Shown here: piece after piece, positions 6,328 through 14,583 of the stretch | How positions within the stretch are numbered: the first letter of the stretch is position 1 | How the letters are laid out: each line of letters begins with the position of its first letter | Assembly (NCBI GenBank): GCA_902762615.1 | Contig: CACWOX010000002.1 | Location: 156,163-220,162 of the forward strand | Length of the DNA stretch: 64,000 nucleotides | Direction: 5' to 3' | Origin: an uncultured Ruminococcus sp. | GTDB taxonomy: Bacteria > Bacillota > Clostridia > Oscillospirales > Acutalibacteraceae | The notes under the pieces: model-generated | Told to the model about the DNA's origin: nothing | Database searches by the model: none | The model's input: the letters and a program-made list of their open reading frames with translations, nothing else | Made by a program: the position numbers and the translations under genes

Positions 6328-8811
6328 TTACAGCCTGATGATATACGCGGTCTTGCCGGGAATATTAAGTCCGCCTCCGAAGCTGACATTCTGCCCCGTA
6401 ATGAGGTCGGTTCCGCTGCCGGCGCCCGCGTCGAAGTGCGCTGTATAAGGCGCGTCATCCATATTCAGAGCGAATATCACTCGCTCGCCCTCAAACTGCC
6501 TGAGAAACACCAGCTGCTTTGAATTGATGTGAAGCTGCTTATAGCCGCCTCGGCAGAGTGCCGGAGATGATTCCCTTACCGCATACAGACGGCTGACATA
6601 CCCCGCAAGCGAATTCCAGCCGCTTTCCGCAAGCTCCTCGGAAAATTCCGGACGCAGAGCGTCGTCTCCCTGACTCTTCTGTGCCTCCATGCCAAGTTCG
6701 CTGCCGTAGTAGACCGACGGAATACCGGGCATGGCAAAGAGCATGGAATATACCAGCGGCAGATTGCTCTTGTCGGTGAGAATGGACGCTATTCGGGTGA
6801 CGTCGTGATTGTCTGCAAAGCAATAGAGATTCTTGCCCTTATAGATGGTCCACTGCTCGTCCGCAAACTGACGGTTGAGCGAATACCCTATCTCGTGCAT
6901 ATTGGCACAGTTGAAGGAGGAATACAAGCCCTTATAGCACTCGTAATTGGTCACGGAATCCAGCATTGCGTCGTTGCACCATATATTGTAATCTCCGTGC
7001 AGACATTCGCCCAGCAGGAAGAAGTCCTGCCACCTGCCCTTGCAGAAATTGTGCAGCTCACGCAGGAAGTCGCGGTCAAGACAATATGCCACATCAAGGC
7101 GCAGTCCGTCAATGCCGAATTCATTTACCCAGCCCTCTATACAGCTGAAAATGTGCTGCTTGACGTCTGGATTGCGCAGATTGAGCTTGACAAGGTCGTA
7201 ATGCCCTTCCCAGCCTTCGTACCAGAATCCGTCGTTGTAGTTGGAATTGCCGTCGAATTTAATGTTGAACCAATCCTTGAAGGGGGAATCCCATTTGTGC
7301 TGCTTGACATCGTTAAACGCCCAGAAGTCCCTGCCAACATGATTAAACACGCCGTCCAGCACCACTCTGATGCCGTTTTGGTGAAGCTCGGAGCAAACGT
7401 CGGCAAAATCTCTGTTGGTGCCGAGTCGGCGGTCTATCACTCTGTAATCGGCTGTGTCGTAGCCGTGCTTTGTGGATTCAAACACCGGTCCGAAATAGAC
7501 TGCATTTGCGCCGAGCCGTCTGAGATGATTGACAAAGGTGATAATCTTTCTTATTTTCCCGGTCGGCTGTGACGTGAAATCATTATAGCGGTTTTCTCCG
7601 CAGAAACCGAGAGGATAGATATGATAAAAAGCAGCGTCACGATACCAGTCGGGTGCATTGCTCATTCGAGCCGCCTTTGGCAGCTCAGGCAGCTCTGCAG
7701 GAAGAACCGTGCGGGCTGCATTGTTGGGCAGTTCAGAAGAATTTTCGGTCTTCTTAACTGCTATTTCCGGAACGGTCGGAATATGATTGTCGCCCGGATA
7801 AACCTGATACCAGTCGGAACGCAGTCTGTCGCAGGTGTCGAGAATGTCAAATGACATCCACGTAGGATACATCGGAGACTCCGTAAGTCCCTTGTCCAGA
7901 CACTCCATCACATGCTTGATTTCACAGCCGTATTTCTTCTCAGTGCTGTCGGAATCGCTGTATTCTCTGATTATTTTGCCGTCTCTTATGGCATAGGAGG
8001 TACTTCCCCATACGAAATCGGGAAGAATGATGACGCCCTTTGTTCCGGTAATCTCCGCATGATTGGCACTGTATTCAAAACCGCAGGAAACCGACGCTGT
8101 TCCGCCCTTGTAAAATTTCATGACGGCAGCCGACTGCCAGTCAATTCCGTTTTCGCAATGTACCGCAGTCGACCTGATGTCGCCGGGCCTGCCTCCCAGC
8201 AGCCATTGTGCGAGGAATATATTATAAACTCCGAGGTCGAGCAGTGCGCCGCCTCCCAGATCAAACGAAATGACGCGGTTAGATGTGTCGTATTTGGTTT
8301 TGCCGAAGAAGGAGGCGTTGACCTCTTTTACTTCGCCGATAAGGCCTTCCTCTATCCACTCACTTGCTTTGATGACAGACGGAAGGAAGCGTGTCCACAT
8401 CGCCTCCATAAAGAAAACATTCTTTTCCTTTGCCGCCTCTATGACCGCCTTTGCCTGACGGGAATTGAGTGCCATAGGCTTTTCACAGAGAACCGCCTTT
8501 CCACAGGCAATAGCCGCAAGTGAGCTGTCGGCGTGATTGGTATGCGGCGTGCATATGTAGACTATGTCCACATTTTCGTCAGAAGCAAGCTCTATCACAT
8601 TGTCGTATGCAGCGTCAATGCCGAATTTCCCGGCGAATTTCTGCGCATTTTTGAGCGTACGGGAGCATACGGCTGTTATCTCAGCATTCTCAGCCTGAGC
8701 AAGTACCTTGCAGAATGTATTTGCCATTCTGCCGGTACCGACAATTCCCCAACGGTATTTTTTATCGCACTTGCCGTTTTTTGTGCTTTTTGTGCTTATT
8801 AAGCGCATCAT
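6328..8811 (-). CDS. Fusion: Gfo/Idh/MocA oxidoreductase + GH13 alpha-amylase-type domain
   Basis: One uninterrupted frame of 827 residues. The N-terminal part (about 15-345) is a Gfo/Idh/MocA NAD(P)-dependent sugar or diol oxidoreductase, with dinucleotide motif GIVGTGRMA and the EKP-type motif CEKPMAL. A linker of about 50 residues rich in Pro, Asn and Glu follows. The C-terminal part (about 395-827) is a GH13 (alpha-amylase) barrel with the nucleophile in GLRLDVA, the acid in LGECLHG and the transition-state Asp in FADNHDVTR. No signal peptide is seen, so it should be cytoplasmic. The substrate cannot be named; coupling oxidation of a sugar to alpha-glucan hydrolysis is inference. ATG 8811 follows GAGGTGG; a GTG at 8823 is an alternative. 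The leader holds a terminator-like hairpin. Confidence 0.88.
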   Translation of the reverse strand: MMRLISTKSTKNGKCDKKYRWGIVGTGRMANTFCKVLAQAENAEITAVCSRTLKNAQKFAGKFGIDAAYDNVIELASDENVDIVYICTPHTNHADSSLAAIACGKAVLCEKPMALNSRQAKAVIEAAKEKNVFFMEAMWTRFLPSVIKASEWIEEGLIGEVKEVNASFFGKTKYDTSNRVISFDLGGGALLDLGVYNIFLAQWLLGGRPGDIRSTAVHCENGIDWQSAAVMKFYKGGTASVSCGFEYSANHAEITGTKGVIILPDFVWGSTSYAIRDGKIIREYSDSDSTEKKYGCEIKHVMECLDKGLTESPMYPTWMSFDILDTCDRLRSDWYQVYPGDNHIPTVPEIAVKKTENSSELPNNAARTVLPAELPELPKAARMSNAPDWYRDAAFYHIYPLGFCGENRYNDFTSQPTGKIRKIITFVNHLRRLGANAVYFGPVFESTKHGYDTADYRVIDRRLGTNRDFADVCSELHQNGIRVVLDGVFNHVGRDFWAFNDVKQHKWDSPFKDWFNIKFDGNSNYNDGFWYEGWEGHYDLVKLNLRNPDVKQHIFSCIEGWVNEFGIDGLRLDVAYCLDRDFLRELHNFCKGRWQDFFLLGECLHGDYNIWCNDAMLDSVTNYECYKGLYSSFNCANMHEIGYSLNRQFADEQWTIYKGKNLYCFADNHDVTRIASILTDKSNLPLVYSMLFAMPGIPSVYYGSELGMEAQKSQGDDALRPEFSEELAESGWNSLAGYVSRLYAVRESSPALCRGGYKQLHINSKQLVFLRQFEGERVIFALNMDDAPYTAHFDAGAGSGTDLITGQNVSFGGGLNIPGKTAYIIRL

Positions 8812-8843
8812 TTCCAAAACCACCTCAAAGATAATAAACGCAT

Positions 8844-8888
8844 AAAAACGTCACGAAATCTTCCCAATAGGATTCCCCTGTTGTGACG
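8844..8888 (-). promoter_or_regulatory. Terminator-like hairpin in the leader of the oxidoreductase-amylase gene
   Basis: On the minus strand CGTCAC pairs with GTGACG, with an inner stem GGAATC/GATTTC and then TTTTTATG. The predicted transcription start is near 8890, so the hairpin would form at the very 5' end of the message, ahead of the SD. It could be an attenuator or a 5' stabiliser. Confidence 0.5.
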
Positions 8889-8896
8889 CGATATCC

Positions 8897-8925
8897 ATTA
8901 TAGCAAACACCATATGATTTTGCAA
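8897..8925 (-). promoter_or_regulatory. sigma-A promoter of the oxidoreductase-amylase gene
   Basis: On the minus strand, TTGCAA, 17 bp and TATAAT. Confidence 0.7.
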
Positions 8926-8960
8926 GAGCAAGTTGTCAAAAATTCAAAATAATCTGCATA

Positions 8961-9004
8961 AAAAACAAATGCGGCGCATACGTCTGTGAAAACGCATACG
9001 CCGC
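8961..9004 (-). terminator. Terminator of the mltG operon
   Basis: GCGGCG pairs with CGCCGC (8971-9004), extended by further pairs with two mismatches. On the minus strand it is followed by ATTTGTTTTTTAT. Confidence 0.8.
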
Positions 9005-9025
9005 TAAAACTATTTAATTATTGCT

Positions 9026-10627
9026 TTAAGCAAGTCCCGCCTTTTTGAGGTTTCTGTTGTGCTCGGCGAGTGTAGCCGCTGCATAGAAATTGCCCTTTGC
9101 ATCGGAGCAGAAGTAATAGTAGTTAGTCTTATCGTGATACAGAACCGCTTCAATAGAGTCAATACTCGGATTGCATATCGGACTGGGCGGGAGACCTTTG
9201 AGACGATAGGTATCGCAGGAACCCTTGTTGTTGTTGATCCAGTCGTCCTTTTCTTCCTGAGTGAGCTTATCCGAAGCTAACAGTTCCTTTTTGGTAGCAT
9301 AAGGATACCAGCGCGTGGCGTCCGACTGAAGCTTGCCGCCTGTACCCTTGCTGTTGTGCAGTCTGTTGTAAAATACCGAAGCAATAATCATTCGTTGGTC
9401 GGATTTGCTCGCTTCACGTTCCACAATAGATGCAAGCGTGATAACCTCGTCCATCGACATGCCTATCTTCTTTGCCTGCGTATCGTATTCCGTCGTCCAA
9501 TGCTTCTCATACTCATTAAGCAGACGGTTGATAGCATTCACAGAGCCTTCATTGAGATAGAAGTTGTAGGTATCCGGGAAAAGGAAGCCTTCCACCTTAT
9601 AGGTGCGCTTCTTGTTCTTGGTATTGACATTGGACATGAATTTCTGGGTAAATGTGACCTCCTGTGCCGTCTTGATGAATGCCTCCGCATCGCACACACT
9701 GTTCTCTTCCATGATAACGGCAATCTGCTGTACGGTTAGACCTTCCGGAATCGTCACGGTTATTGTACTCTTGTCGGCTCCGGCAGGACGTCTGAGCTTC
9801 TGAAGTATCTGATTGTAGTCCGATTTGGTATTAATGGTAAAGGAGCCAGCCTTAAAACCCGACGCCTTTTTGGAGACCTTTGCGTAGGTCTTGAAGAAGA
9901 ACGGATATTCCACCACATCGTTGTCATCGAGAATACGTGTTACTTCGTTAAGGTCGGCATCCTTAGGCACATCTATGACAATGTCAGTCTCATCCTTAAC
10001 GAGTGCAAACATATCGTTGACTCCGACGATCAGGTAGTAGGACAGAAGTATGGAAATGGAAAGCACTGCCGCGGAATAAACCAGCGCGATCATACAGCCG
10101 CGGTTGCGTCTGCGGATCGACTTTTGCTTGCTGCGTATCTGCTTTGGCGCCATAACGCTGTCGTCCTCGATCTGGTATGTGTCGCCCATGCTGCCTGTCA
10201 CCACACGCTTGGCTGTGGCAGGATTTCTGGTTTCGACAGGCTTTTTCCTGCGATTGGCAGGTGAGCCAACCTTACTGCGCTGAGGCTGAGCAGCCGCTCT
10301 TCTGGCAGCGCTCATTTCCTTTCTTGCAGCCTCACCGTCAAAATAATCATCTTCAGAGATGCTTACCTGAAATCCGCTCTGACGGTTTGTTTGCTTGGCA
10401 GGTTCAGCCTTAGCGGCGCCGCCTGTGTATTTTCCTACAGCGGAAGAGCGTGATCCCCTCTGACTGCTCCCCGTCTGGCTGCTTGCACTTCTGCTGCCGG
10501 ACTGACTGCCCCCCGAGGTTCGGGAGCTTCGGGAGCCGCTTTTAGCGCCGGAGCTGCCCTGTCCCGCCGAGGTGTGGCGGCTTTTATAAGCTCCGTCGTT
10601 ATCGATTTCTCTGTAATTGTCGCTCAT
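9026..10627 (-). CDS. mltG: Endolytic transglycosylase MltG (YceG-like)
   Basis: The product has 533 residues. Residues 1-175 are a cytoplasmic, low-complexity Ser/Arg/Gly-rich tail. One membrane segment follows (about 182-205), then an extracellular LysM-like part (about 255-310) and the YceG catalytic domain (about 320-530) with LASIVEREASK and its catalytic glutamate. MltG cuts nascent glycan strands at the membrane and is thought to set strand length during wall growth. The cytoplasmic tail is much longer than in E. coli MltG; long tails are common in Firmicutes. GGGAGG precedes the ATG at 10627. It is the third gene of an operon after DJ-1 and 5-formyl-THF cyclo-ligase, with only 19 bases between genes. 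Confidence 0.93.
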   Translation of the reverse strand: MSDNYREIDNDGAYKSRHTSAGQGSSGAKSGSRSSRTSGGSQSGSRSASSQTGSSQRGSRSSAVGKYTGGAAKAEPAKQTNRQSGFQVSISEDDYFDGEAARKEMSAARRAAAQPQRSKVGSPANRRKKPVETRNPATAKRVVTGSMGDTYQIEDDSVMAPKQIRSKQKSIRRRNRGCMIALVYSAAVLSISILLSYYLIVGVNDMFALVKDETDIVIDVPKDADLNEVTRILDDNDVVEYPFFFKTYAKVSKKASGFKAGSFTINTKSDYNQILQKLRRPAGADKSTITVTIPEGLTVQQIAVIMEENSVCDAEAFIKTAQEVTFTQKFMSNVNTKNKKRTYKVEGFLFPDTYNFYLNEGSVNAINRLLNEYEKHWTTEYDTQAKKIGMSMDEVITLASIVEREASKSDQRMIIASVFYNRLHNSKGTGGKLQSDATRWYPYATKKELLASDKLTQEEKDDWINNNKGSCDTYRLKGLPPSPICNPSIDSIEAVLYHDKTNYYYFCSDAKGNFYAAATLAEHNRNLKKAGLA

Positions 10628-10646
10628 ACTTGTTACCTCCCTGATG

Positions 10647-11276
10647 TCATTTACGCTTTTTTCCGCCCTTGACCGGACGTATATCTTCGCAGAGTCGAAG
10701 ATATTTTTCGGTGATAAGGCGATCTACCGGTCTGTCAAAACGACCGTGCGGCAGCTTGTACTGCACACAAGCGCTGTAGCAGAGACCTACCGTCCAACCG
10801 TCGTATTGTGACAGAAACCTGTCATAGTAGCCCTTGCCATAGCCCAGACGATATCCCCACCGATCAAATGAAAGTCCCGGGACTATGCATATCGGATAGC
10901 CTGTACCGTTGTAAAGCCTTGCGGGATCATCTTCCGGTTCTCGTACGCCGAATGTCCTCGGCTGAAGCTCGTCAAGCGATTCAATATAGTAGAATTCCAT
11001 TTCCCGCGTGCCGTCAATGCATCTTGGACACGCTACACGCTTGCCGTCATCCAAAGCCGTTTGAATGATGCGCTCGGTGCTGACTTCGATGTCAGTGGAA
11101 ACATATGTCAGTATCACATCGCTGCGAATGTAAGATGTGCTGCCAAGAAAGGTATCGGTGATTGCATCGTCCATGTACTTTTTAAGCTCCGGATCCAGCT
11201 CTGCCCGCATTTGCTTTATGCTTTGCCTCATACCTGTCTTGACACGCCTGATGTCTTCTTTTATGTAATAGCTCAC
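10647..11276 (-). CDS. 5-formyltetrahydrofolate cyclo-ligase
   Basis: The product has 209 residues and matches the 5-FTHF cyclo-ligase family. It converts 5-formyl-THF to 5,10-methenyl-THF using ATP, returning stored folate to the one-carbon pool in the cytoplasm. The family signature GYGKGYYDRFL is present near residue 135, preceded by PGLSFDRWGYRLG. Length is typical. The start codon overlaps the stop of the upstream DJ-1 gene by 4 bases, so translation is probably coupled. Folate context elsewhere in the window includes folC and fhs. Confidence 0.93.
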   Translation of the reverse strand: MSYYIKEDIRRVKTGMRQSIKQMRAELDPELKKYMDDAITDTFLGSTSYIRSDVILTYVSTDIEVSTERIIQTALDDGKRVACPRCIDGTREMEFYYIESLDELQPRTFGVREPEDDPARLYNGTGYPICIVPGLSFDRWGYRLGYGKGYYDRFLSQYDGWTVGLCYSACVQYKLPHGRFDRPVDRLITEKYLRLCEDIRPVKGGKKRK

Positions 11277-11812
11277 GGCTGATACACCGCATCCGATACG
11301 GCTGTTGCCTTTTCCGGTCCGAGCAGCACATTGACCAGCTCGCAGCCAAAGTTGACCGCGTAGCCTGCACTTTTGGCGGTGGTAATGCCGTCGTCCGTAA
11401 TAACAGGCTTATCCGAGACCTTGCGGCAATTCAGCTCACTTTCATACCCCGGGAAACAGGTGGCATATCTGCCTCTGAGGTATCCGTTATGCCCCAGTAT
11501 CGAGGGAGCCGCACAGATAGCAGCAATGTGGATACCGTTTTCCCAGCAATATTCCAGTGCGGCCTGTACGTATTCGGATTTTTCGAGATTCAGTGTTCCG
11601 GGCATTCCGCCGGGAAGCACGATCATCTCGGCACCCGACATATCCATCTCCTTGGCAGTGATATCGGCGGCAACAACGATGCCGTGAGAGCCTCGAACCG
11701 CCTCCCCCATAACGCCTACCGTCATGACATTCACTCCCGCACGTCTGAGCATATCCACAGGAGCCAGCGCTTCGACCTCTTCAAAGCCGTCTGCAAGCAT
11801 AACATAAACCAT
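11273..11812 (-). CDS. DJ-1/PfpI family protein (YajL/ThiJ-like)
   Basis: The product has 179 residues with a flavodoxin-like fold. The DJ-1 features are visible: the conserved glutamate in ADGFEEVEA and the reactive cysteine in the nucleophile elbow AAICAAPSILG. Proteins of this type are linked to protection against electrophiles and oxidative stress; a chaperone or deglycase activity is debated for the family. Old annotations as thiazole biosynthesis proteins are not supported by context, since no thiamine gene is near. AAGGA lies 10 bases before the ATG. It is first in the operon with the cyclo-ligase and mltG, behind the promoter at 11846-11873. Confidence 0.9.
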   Translation of the reverse strand: MVYVMLADGFEEVEALAPVDMLRRAGVNVMTVGVMGEAVRGSHGIVVAADITAKEMDMSGAEMIVLPGGMPGTLNLEKSEYVQAALEYCWENGIHIAAICAAPSILGHNGYLRGRYATCFPGYESELNCRKVSDKPVITDDGITTAKSAGYAVNFGCELVNVLLGPEKATAVSDAVYQP

Positions 11813-11845
11813 AACTTATCATTCCTTATCAATATATCAATGTAT

Positions 11846-11873
11846 ATTATAACATGAAAATTACATTTGGCAA
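11846..11873 (-). promoter_or_regulatory. sigma-A promoter of the DJ-1/cyclo-ligase/mltG operon
   Basis: On the minus strand, TTGCCA, a 16-bp spacer and TATAAT lie about 35 bases upstream of the DJ-1 start. Confidence 0.7.
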
Positions 11874-11909
11874 TAAGCAAAATTTAAAATCTTCGCAAAT
11901 TTAACAGCA

Positions 11910-12821
11910 TCAGTCAAGTGCCAGTCCCAAATAGGGCGTTCTGATGCCGTCAAGAGTGGTTATCGACACCGGACTTTTGCCGTCGTTCCGGCAGATCATA
12001 GCAAAATCAACCACTTCGCCGTATTTCTCAAAGAAGGTATCATAAACAGGCAGCCGGAAAACAAATCGCTTTGCCCTGGGATAGCTTTTTAATATTCTTC
12101 TAAGCAGAGTAGAGGCAAAATGCTCCTTCACAATAAATTCCGTTATCTTTACCGTGCCGTCCTCCTCGCTGCAAAAGGCATAACCGTAATCGCCGCCATA
12201 AGAAAGGGTGATGATATGTCCTCCGTCGTGTTCGTGGCTGCTGACGGCATAGCGCAGCGCAGTGCTGTCCCATATCGCAAAGCCGTCACGGTCTACCAGC
12301 ATATCACGGCGAAAAGCATACACCTCGCTCAGCTTCATCATGGTCTCACGCACACTGTCCGGAACATTCACAGCATCTTTGCTGAGAAACACAAGATCAG
12401 AGCGATCCATATAAATGACACGGTTTTTGTAGCACTTTTCAAAGCCATACCGTGCATAATATCTGAACAGTCTCGGCTCCGCGGGAACTGTGACGGAATA
12501 CTTCAGCTTACGGTACGCCCCTAACTTCTGCGCGGTCTCAATGAGCTGCCGCATGATGCCCTGTCTGCGATAATCGGGACGTGTGCAGGCGGCGTAGATG
12601 TACTGCGAAGGCACAAGCCCCCCGTCCTCCGCAATGCTGACATTCAGCAGGTGAAGCATGGCAACAGGGCGGCGTATTGCATCATCCACATAGGCAAGAC
12701 AGTTTTCAGGAACATATCTGTTCTCAAAAAAATAACGTATATACTGCTCGGAATCGCCAAAACAGGTGCGCCACAGACGTTCCAGATCGCTTCTCATGCT
12801 GTCCTGCGGAAAAACTATCAT
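11910..12821 (-). CDS. GNAT family N-acetyltransferase
   Basis: The product has 303 residues. The acetyl-CoA-binding segment RRQGIMRQLI near residue 86 and the following PRLFRYYARYGFE identify an Eis-like or other large GNAT protein with a C-terminal extension (about 150-303). The substrate is unknown. The C-terminal half resembles the sterol-carrier-like domain seen in Eis-type enzymes, with low certainty. AAGGAG precedes the ATG. It lies 29 bases after the DUF2156 gene on the same strand; both belong to acyltransferase folds, and the pair follows tmk. The three form a likely operon. Confidence 0.85.
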   Translation of the reverse strand: MIVFPQDSMRSDLERLWRTCFGDSEQYIRYFFENRYVPENCLAYVDDAIRRPVAMLHLLNVSIAEDGGLVPSQYIYAACTRPDYRRQGIMRQLIETAQKLGAYRKLKYSVTVPAEPRLFRYYARYGFEKCYKNRVIYMDRSDLVFLSKDAVNVPDSVRETMMKLSEVYAFRRDMLVDRDGFAIWDSTALRYAVSSHEHDGGHIITLSYGGDYGYAFCSEEDGTVKITEFIVKEHFASTLLRRILKSYPRAKRFVFRLPVYDTFFEKYGEVVDFAMICRNDGKSPVSITTLDGIRTPYLGLALD

Positions 12822-12850
12822 GCTGCTGTGTCACTCCTTCAATTAAGTAA

Positions 12851-13771
12851 TTACGCATTGCCGGAGACGTCCTCCGCGCTGAATTTTTCGAGCAGAATAG
12901 CCGGATAATAGGAGAGCTTTGCCTTTCGCAGACCTTCCTTGTCCATATCCTCCTCGCGGTTGTTGTATTCGTAATCAGAAAGACGGTTTATGGCAAACTG
13001 ATTGTTAATCATGGTGTAAGCGCCGTCGTAATCAGTGTCGGCTTTTTCAAAATGTGTGACGAATACGCGGCTGTTGATCGGTTCGCCTATGGTCATGGCG
13101 ACTACCTTGCCACCCACACGAAGCAGTCCGCCCGCCATGCCCAGCGCTTCATAATTCCTCAGTGCCTTCGCAATGGCGGTGTTCTCCATGCACAGCTCGC
13201 GAACCTCTTCCCCGTCCTGCCCGACAATGGATTTTTCCAGCAGATTTCCGGCAAACTCCATACATTCGCCGATATTGGCTCTGCTGATATTTTCATATTG
13301 CCAGTCGGAATAGCTTCTGACAAATCTGCTTATGTGGTTGCGCTTGGCGTGGTATTTCTTGCCGTTAAGGTCGATAAGATCTTCCGTGCGGTAAATATAA
13401 TCGAAATCTCCCCGCTGCTCCGCGTATGCAAATTCCCCGGGGAAAGCCTTCCGCAGCTCGTCGCACTGCCAGCTCTCCGCGCAGTATATCAGCAGATGGG
13501 TACCAACGCTCTCTGCGTCCTCACGAAGGGCTGCAATTGCTTTTCGGATATCATAATTTTTGCCCATCGGGTACATGTAATAGGTGTTCTTGTCATCATC
13601 CACACCGCGCAGCAGCAGACAGTCGTCCATACGCGCCACCTCGGTGAAGTAGCGTTCTTCCCACAGCCACAGCGTTGAGAAGGTGCAGAAACAGCCAAAG
13701 TATTCGGTTCCATCAAATATTTCGTCTATCCATGCCTTGTCGTCAAGTGTCGGTATATGAAAATCAAGCAT
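12851..13771 (-). CDS. DUF2156 (phosphatidylglycerol lysyltransferase C-terminal-like) protein
   Basis: The product has 306 residues and matches the soluble DUF2156 family, the GNAT-like catalytic domain also found at the C-terminus of MprF. The family landmark GKKYHAKRNHISRF lies near residue 137. No membrane segments are present, so unlike MprF it is a free-standing cytoplasmic protein. Whether it aminoacylates lipids, peptides or another substrate is unknown. It lies 18 bases downstream of tmk and 29 upstream of the GNAT gene, which suggests a shared message. Confidence 0.85.
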   Translation of the reverse strand: MLDFHIPTLDDKAWIDEIFDGTEYFGCFCTFSTLWLWEERYFTEVARMDDCLLLRGVDDDKNTYYMYPMGKNYDIRKAIAALREDAESVGTHLLIYCAESWQCDELRKAFPGEFAYAEQRGDFDYIYRTEDLIDLNGKKYHAKRNHISRFVRSYSDWQYENISRANIGECMEFAGNLLEKSIVGQDGEEVRELCMENTAIAKALRNYEALGMAGGLLRVGGKVVAMTIGEPINSRVFVTHFEKADTDYDGAYTMINNQFAINRLSDYEYNNREEDMDKEGLRKAKLSYYPAILLEKFSAEDVSGNA

Positions 13772-13789
13772 TTTTAACTTCCTGCCATT

Positions 13790-14461
13790 CTATATAAGAC
13801 AGCCGCTCACGGCACTCCATATTTCATCCGAAATCGCGTCAATGCTGCGGGGCTGCTCACCTTCGCAGCAGCTGATCACGTTCCAGCCGAGCCTTTCGGC
13901 TGCATAAAGCGCAGAACCTCTGCATTGCTCCTGAAAAGATATATTTGCCTCGTGAATGTCCTTGCGGGATTCGTCCCCGCTGTATCTGCCGGACATCAGT
14001 CGTTGTGAGACCTGCGGCGGCATATCCAGATAAATGACCGCATCGGGCGCGGGCAATTCGAGAAGGTTGTATTCATAATCCTCCAGCCATGTGAGATATC
14101 CTTCCCACTGGTCTTTAGGGAGCTTGGTCATCTGATAGACCGCATTGGATGTGGTGTAGCGGTCGGCAAGAATATTCACGCCGCCGAGGTAATCCGATGC
14201 CCAGTGCTTCCTGTAGGCGGCATACCTGTCCACCGCGTAGAAGCTGGACGCGGCATAGGCGTTGACCGAATCAGGCGAAGTGCCAAATTCCCCGGCGAGA
14301 TAGCTCTTGACCAGAGCGGCGGAGGTTTCCTCATAATTCGGGAAGGAAATATGCCGCACGGCATGTCCCGAAGAAATAATTCTCTCCCTCAGCAGAGCGG
14401 TCTGCGTTCCCTTGCCGCTGCCGTCGAGACCCTCAATGACGATCAGATTGTGTTTGTCCAA
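13790..14461 (-). CDS. tmk: Thymidylate kinase
   Basis: The product has about 223 residues. It phosphorylates dTMP to dTDP in the cytoplasm for dTTP synthesis. The P-loop GLDGSGKGT is near the N-terminus, the DR(Y/S) motif appears as ADRYTTSN, and a lid-like region RYSGDESRKD follows. Two in-frame TTG starts fit the SD AAGGAG: 14461 at 10 bases and 14467 at 4 bases. I chose 14461 on spacing; the difference is two residues. It heads a likely operon with the DUF2156 and GNAT genes. Confidence 0.92.
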   Translation of the reverse strand: MDKHNLIVIEGLDGSGKGTQTALLRERIISSGHAVRHISFPNYEETSAALVKSYLAGEFGTSPDSVNAYAASSFYAVDRYAAYRKHWASDYLGGVNILADRYTTSNAVYQMTKLPKDQWEGYLTWLEDYEYNLLELPAPDAVIYLDMPPQVSQRLMSGRYSGDESRKDIHEANISFQEQCRGSALYAAERLGWNVISCCEGEQPRSIDAISDEIWSAVSGCLI

Positions 14462-14509
14462 AATCAAAACACTCCTTATCGTTTAATTATATCAAATTTT
14501 TCTCATCTG

Positions 14510-14567
14510 TACAATAGAAAGCGCACGAATTTTCAATATGTTAATAATATTCGGAAAACTCGTGCGC
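14510..14567 (-). terminator. Terminator of lysS
   Basis: GCGCACGA and the flanking bases (14521-14534) pair with 14554-14567. On the minus strand the only irregularity becomes a G-U pair, so the hairpin is stronger for lysS. It is followed by TTTCTATTGT. Confidence 0.8.
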
Positions 14568-14583
14568 AAATATTCGGTTGAAA

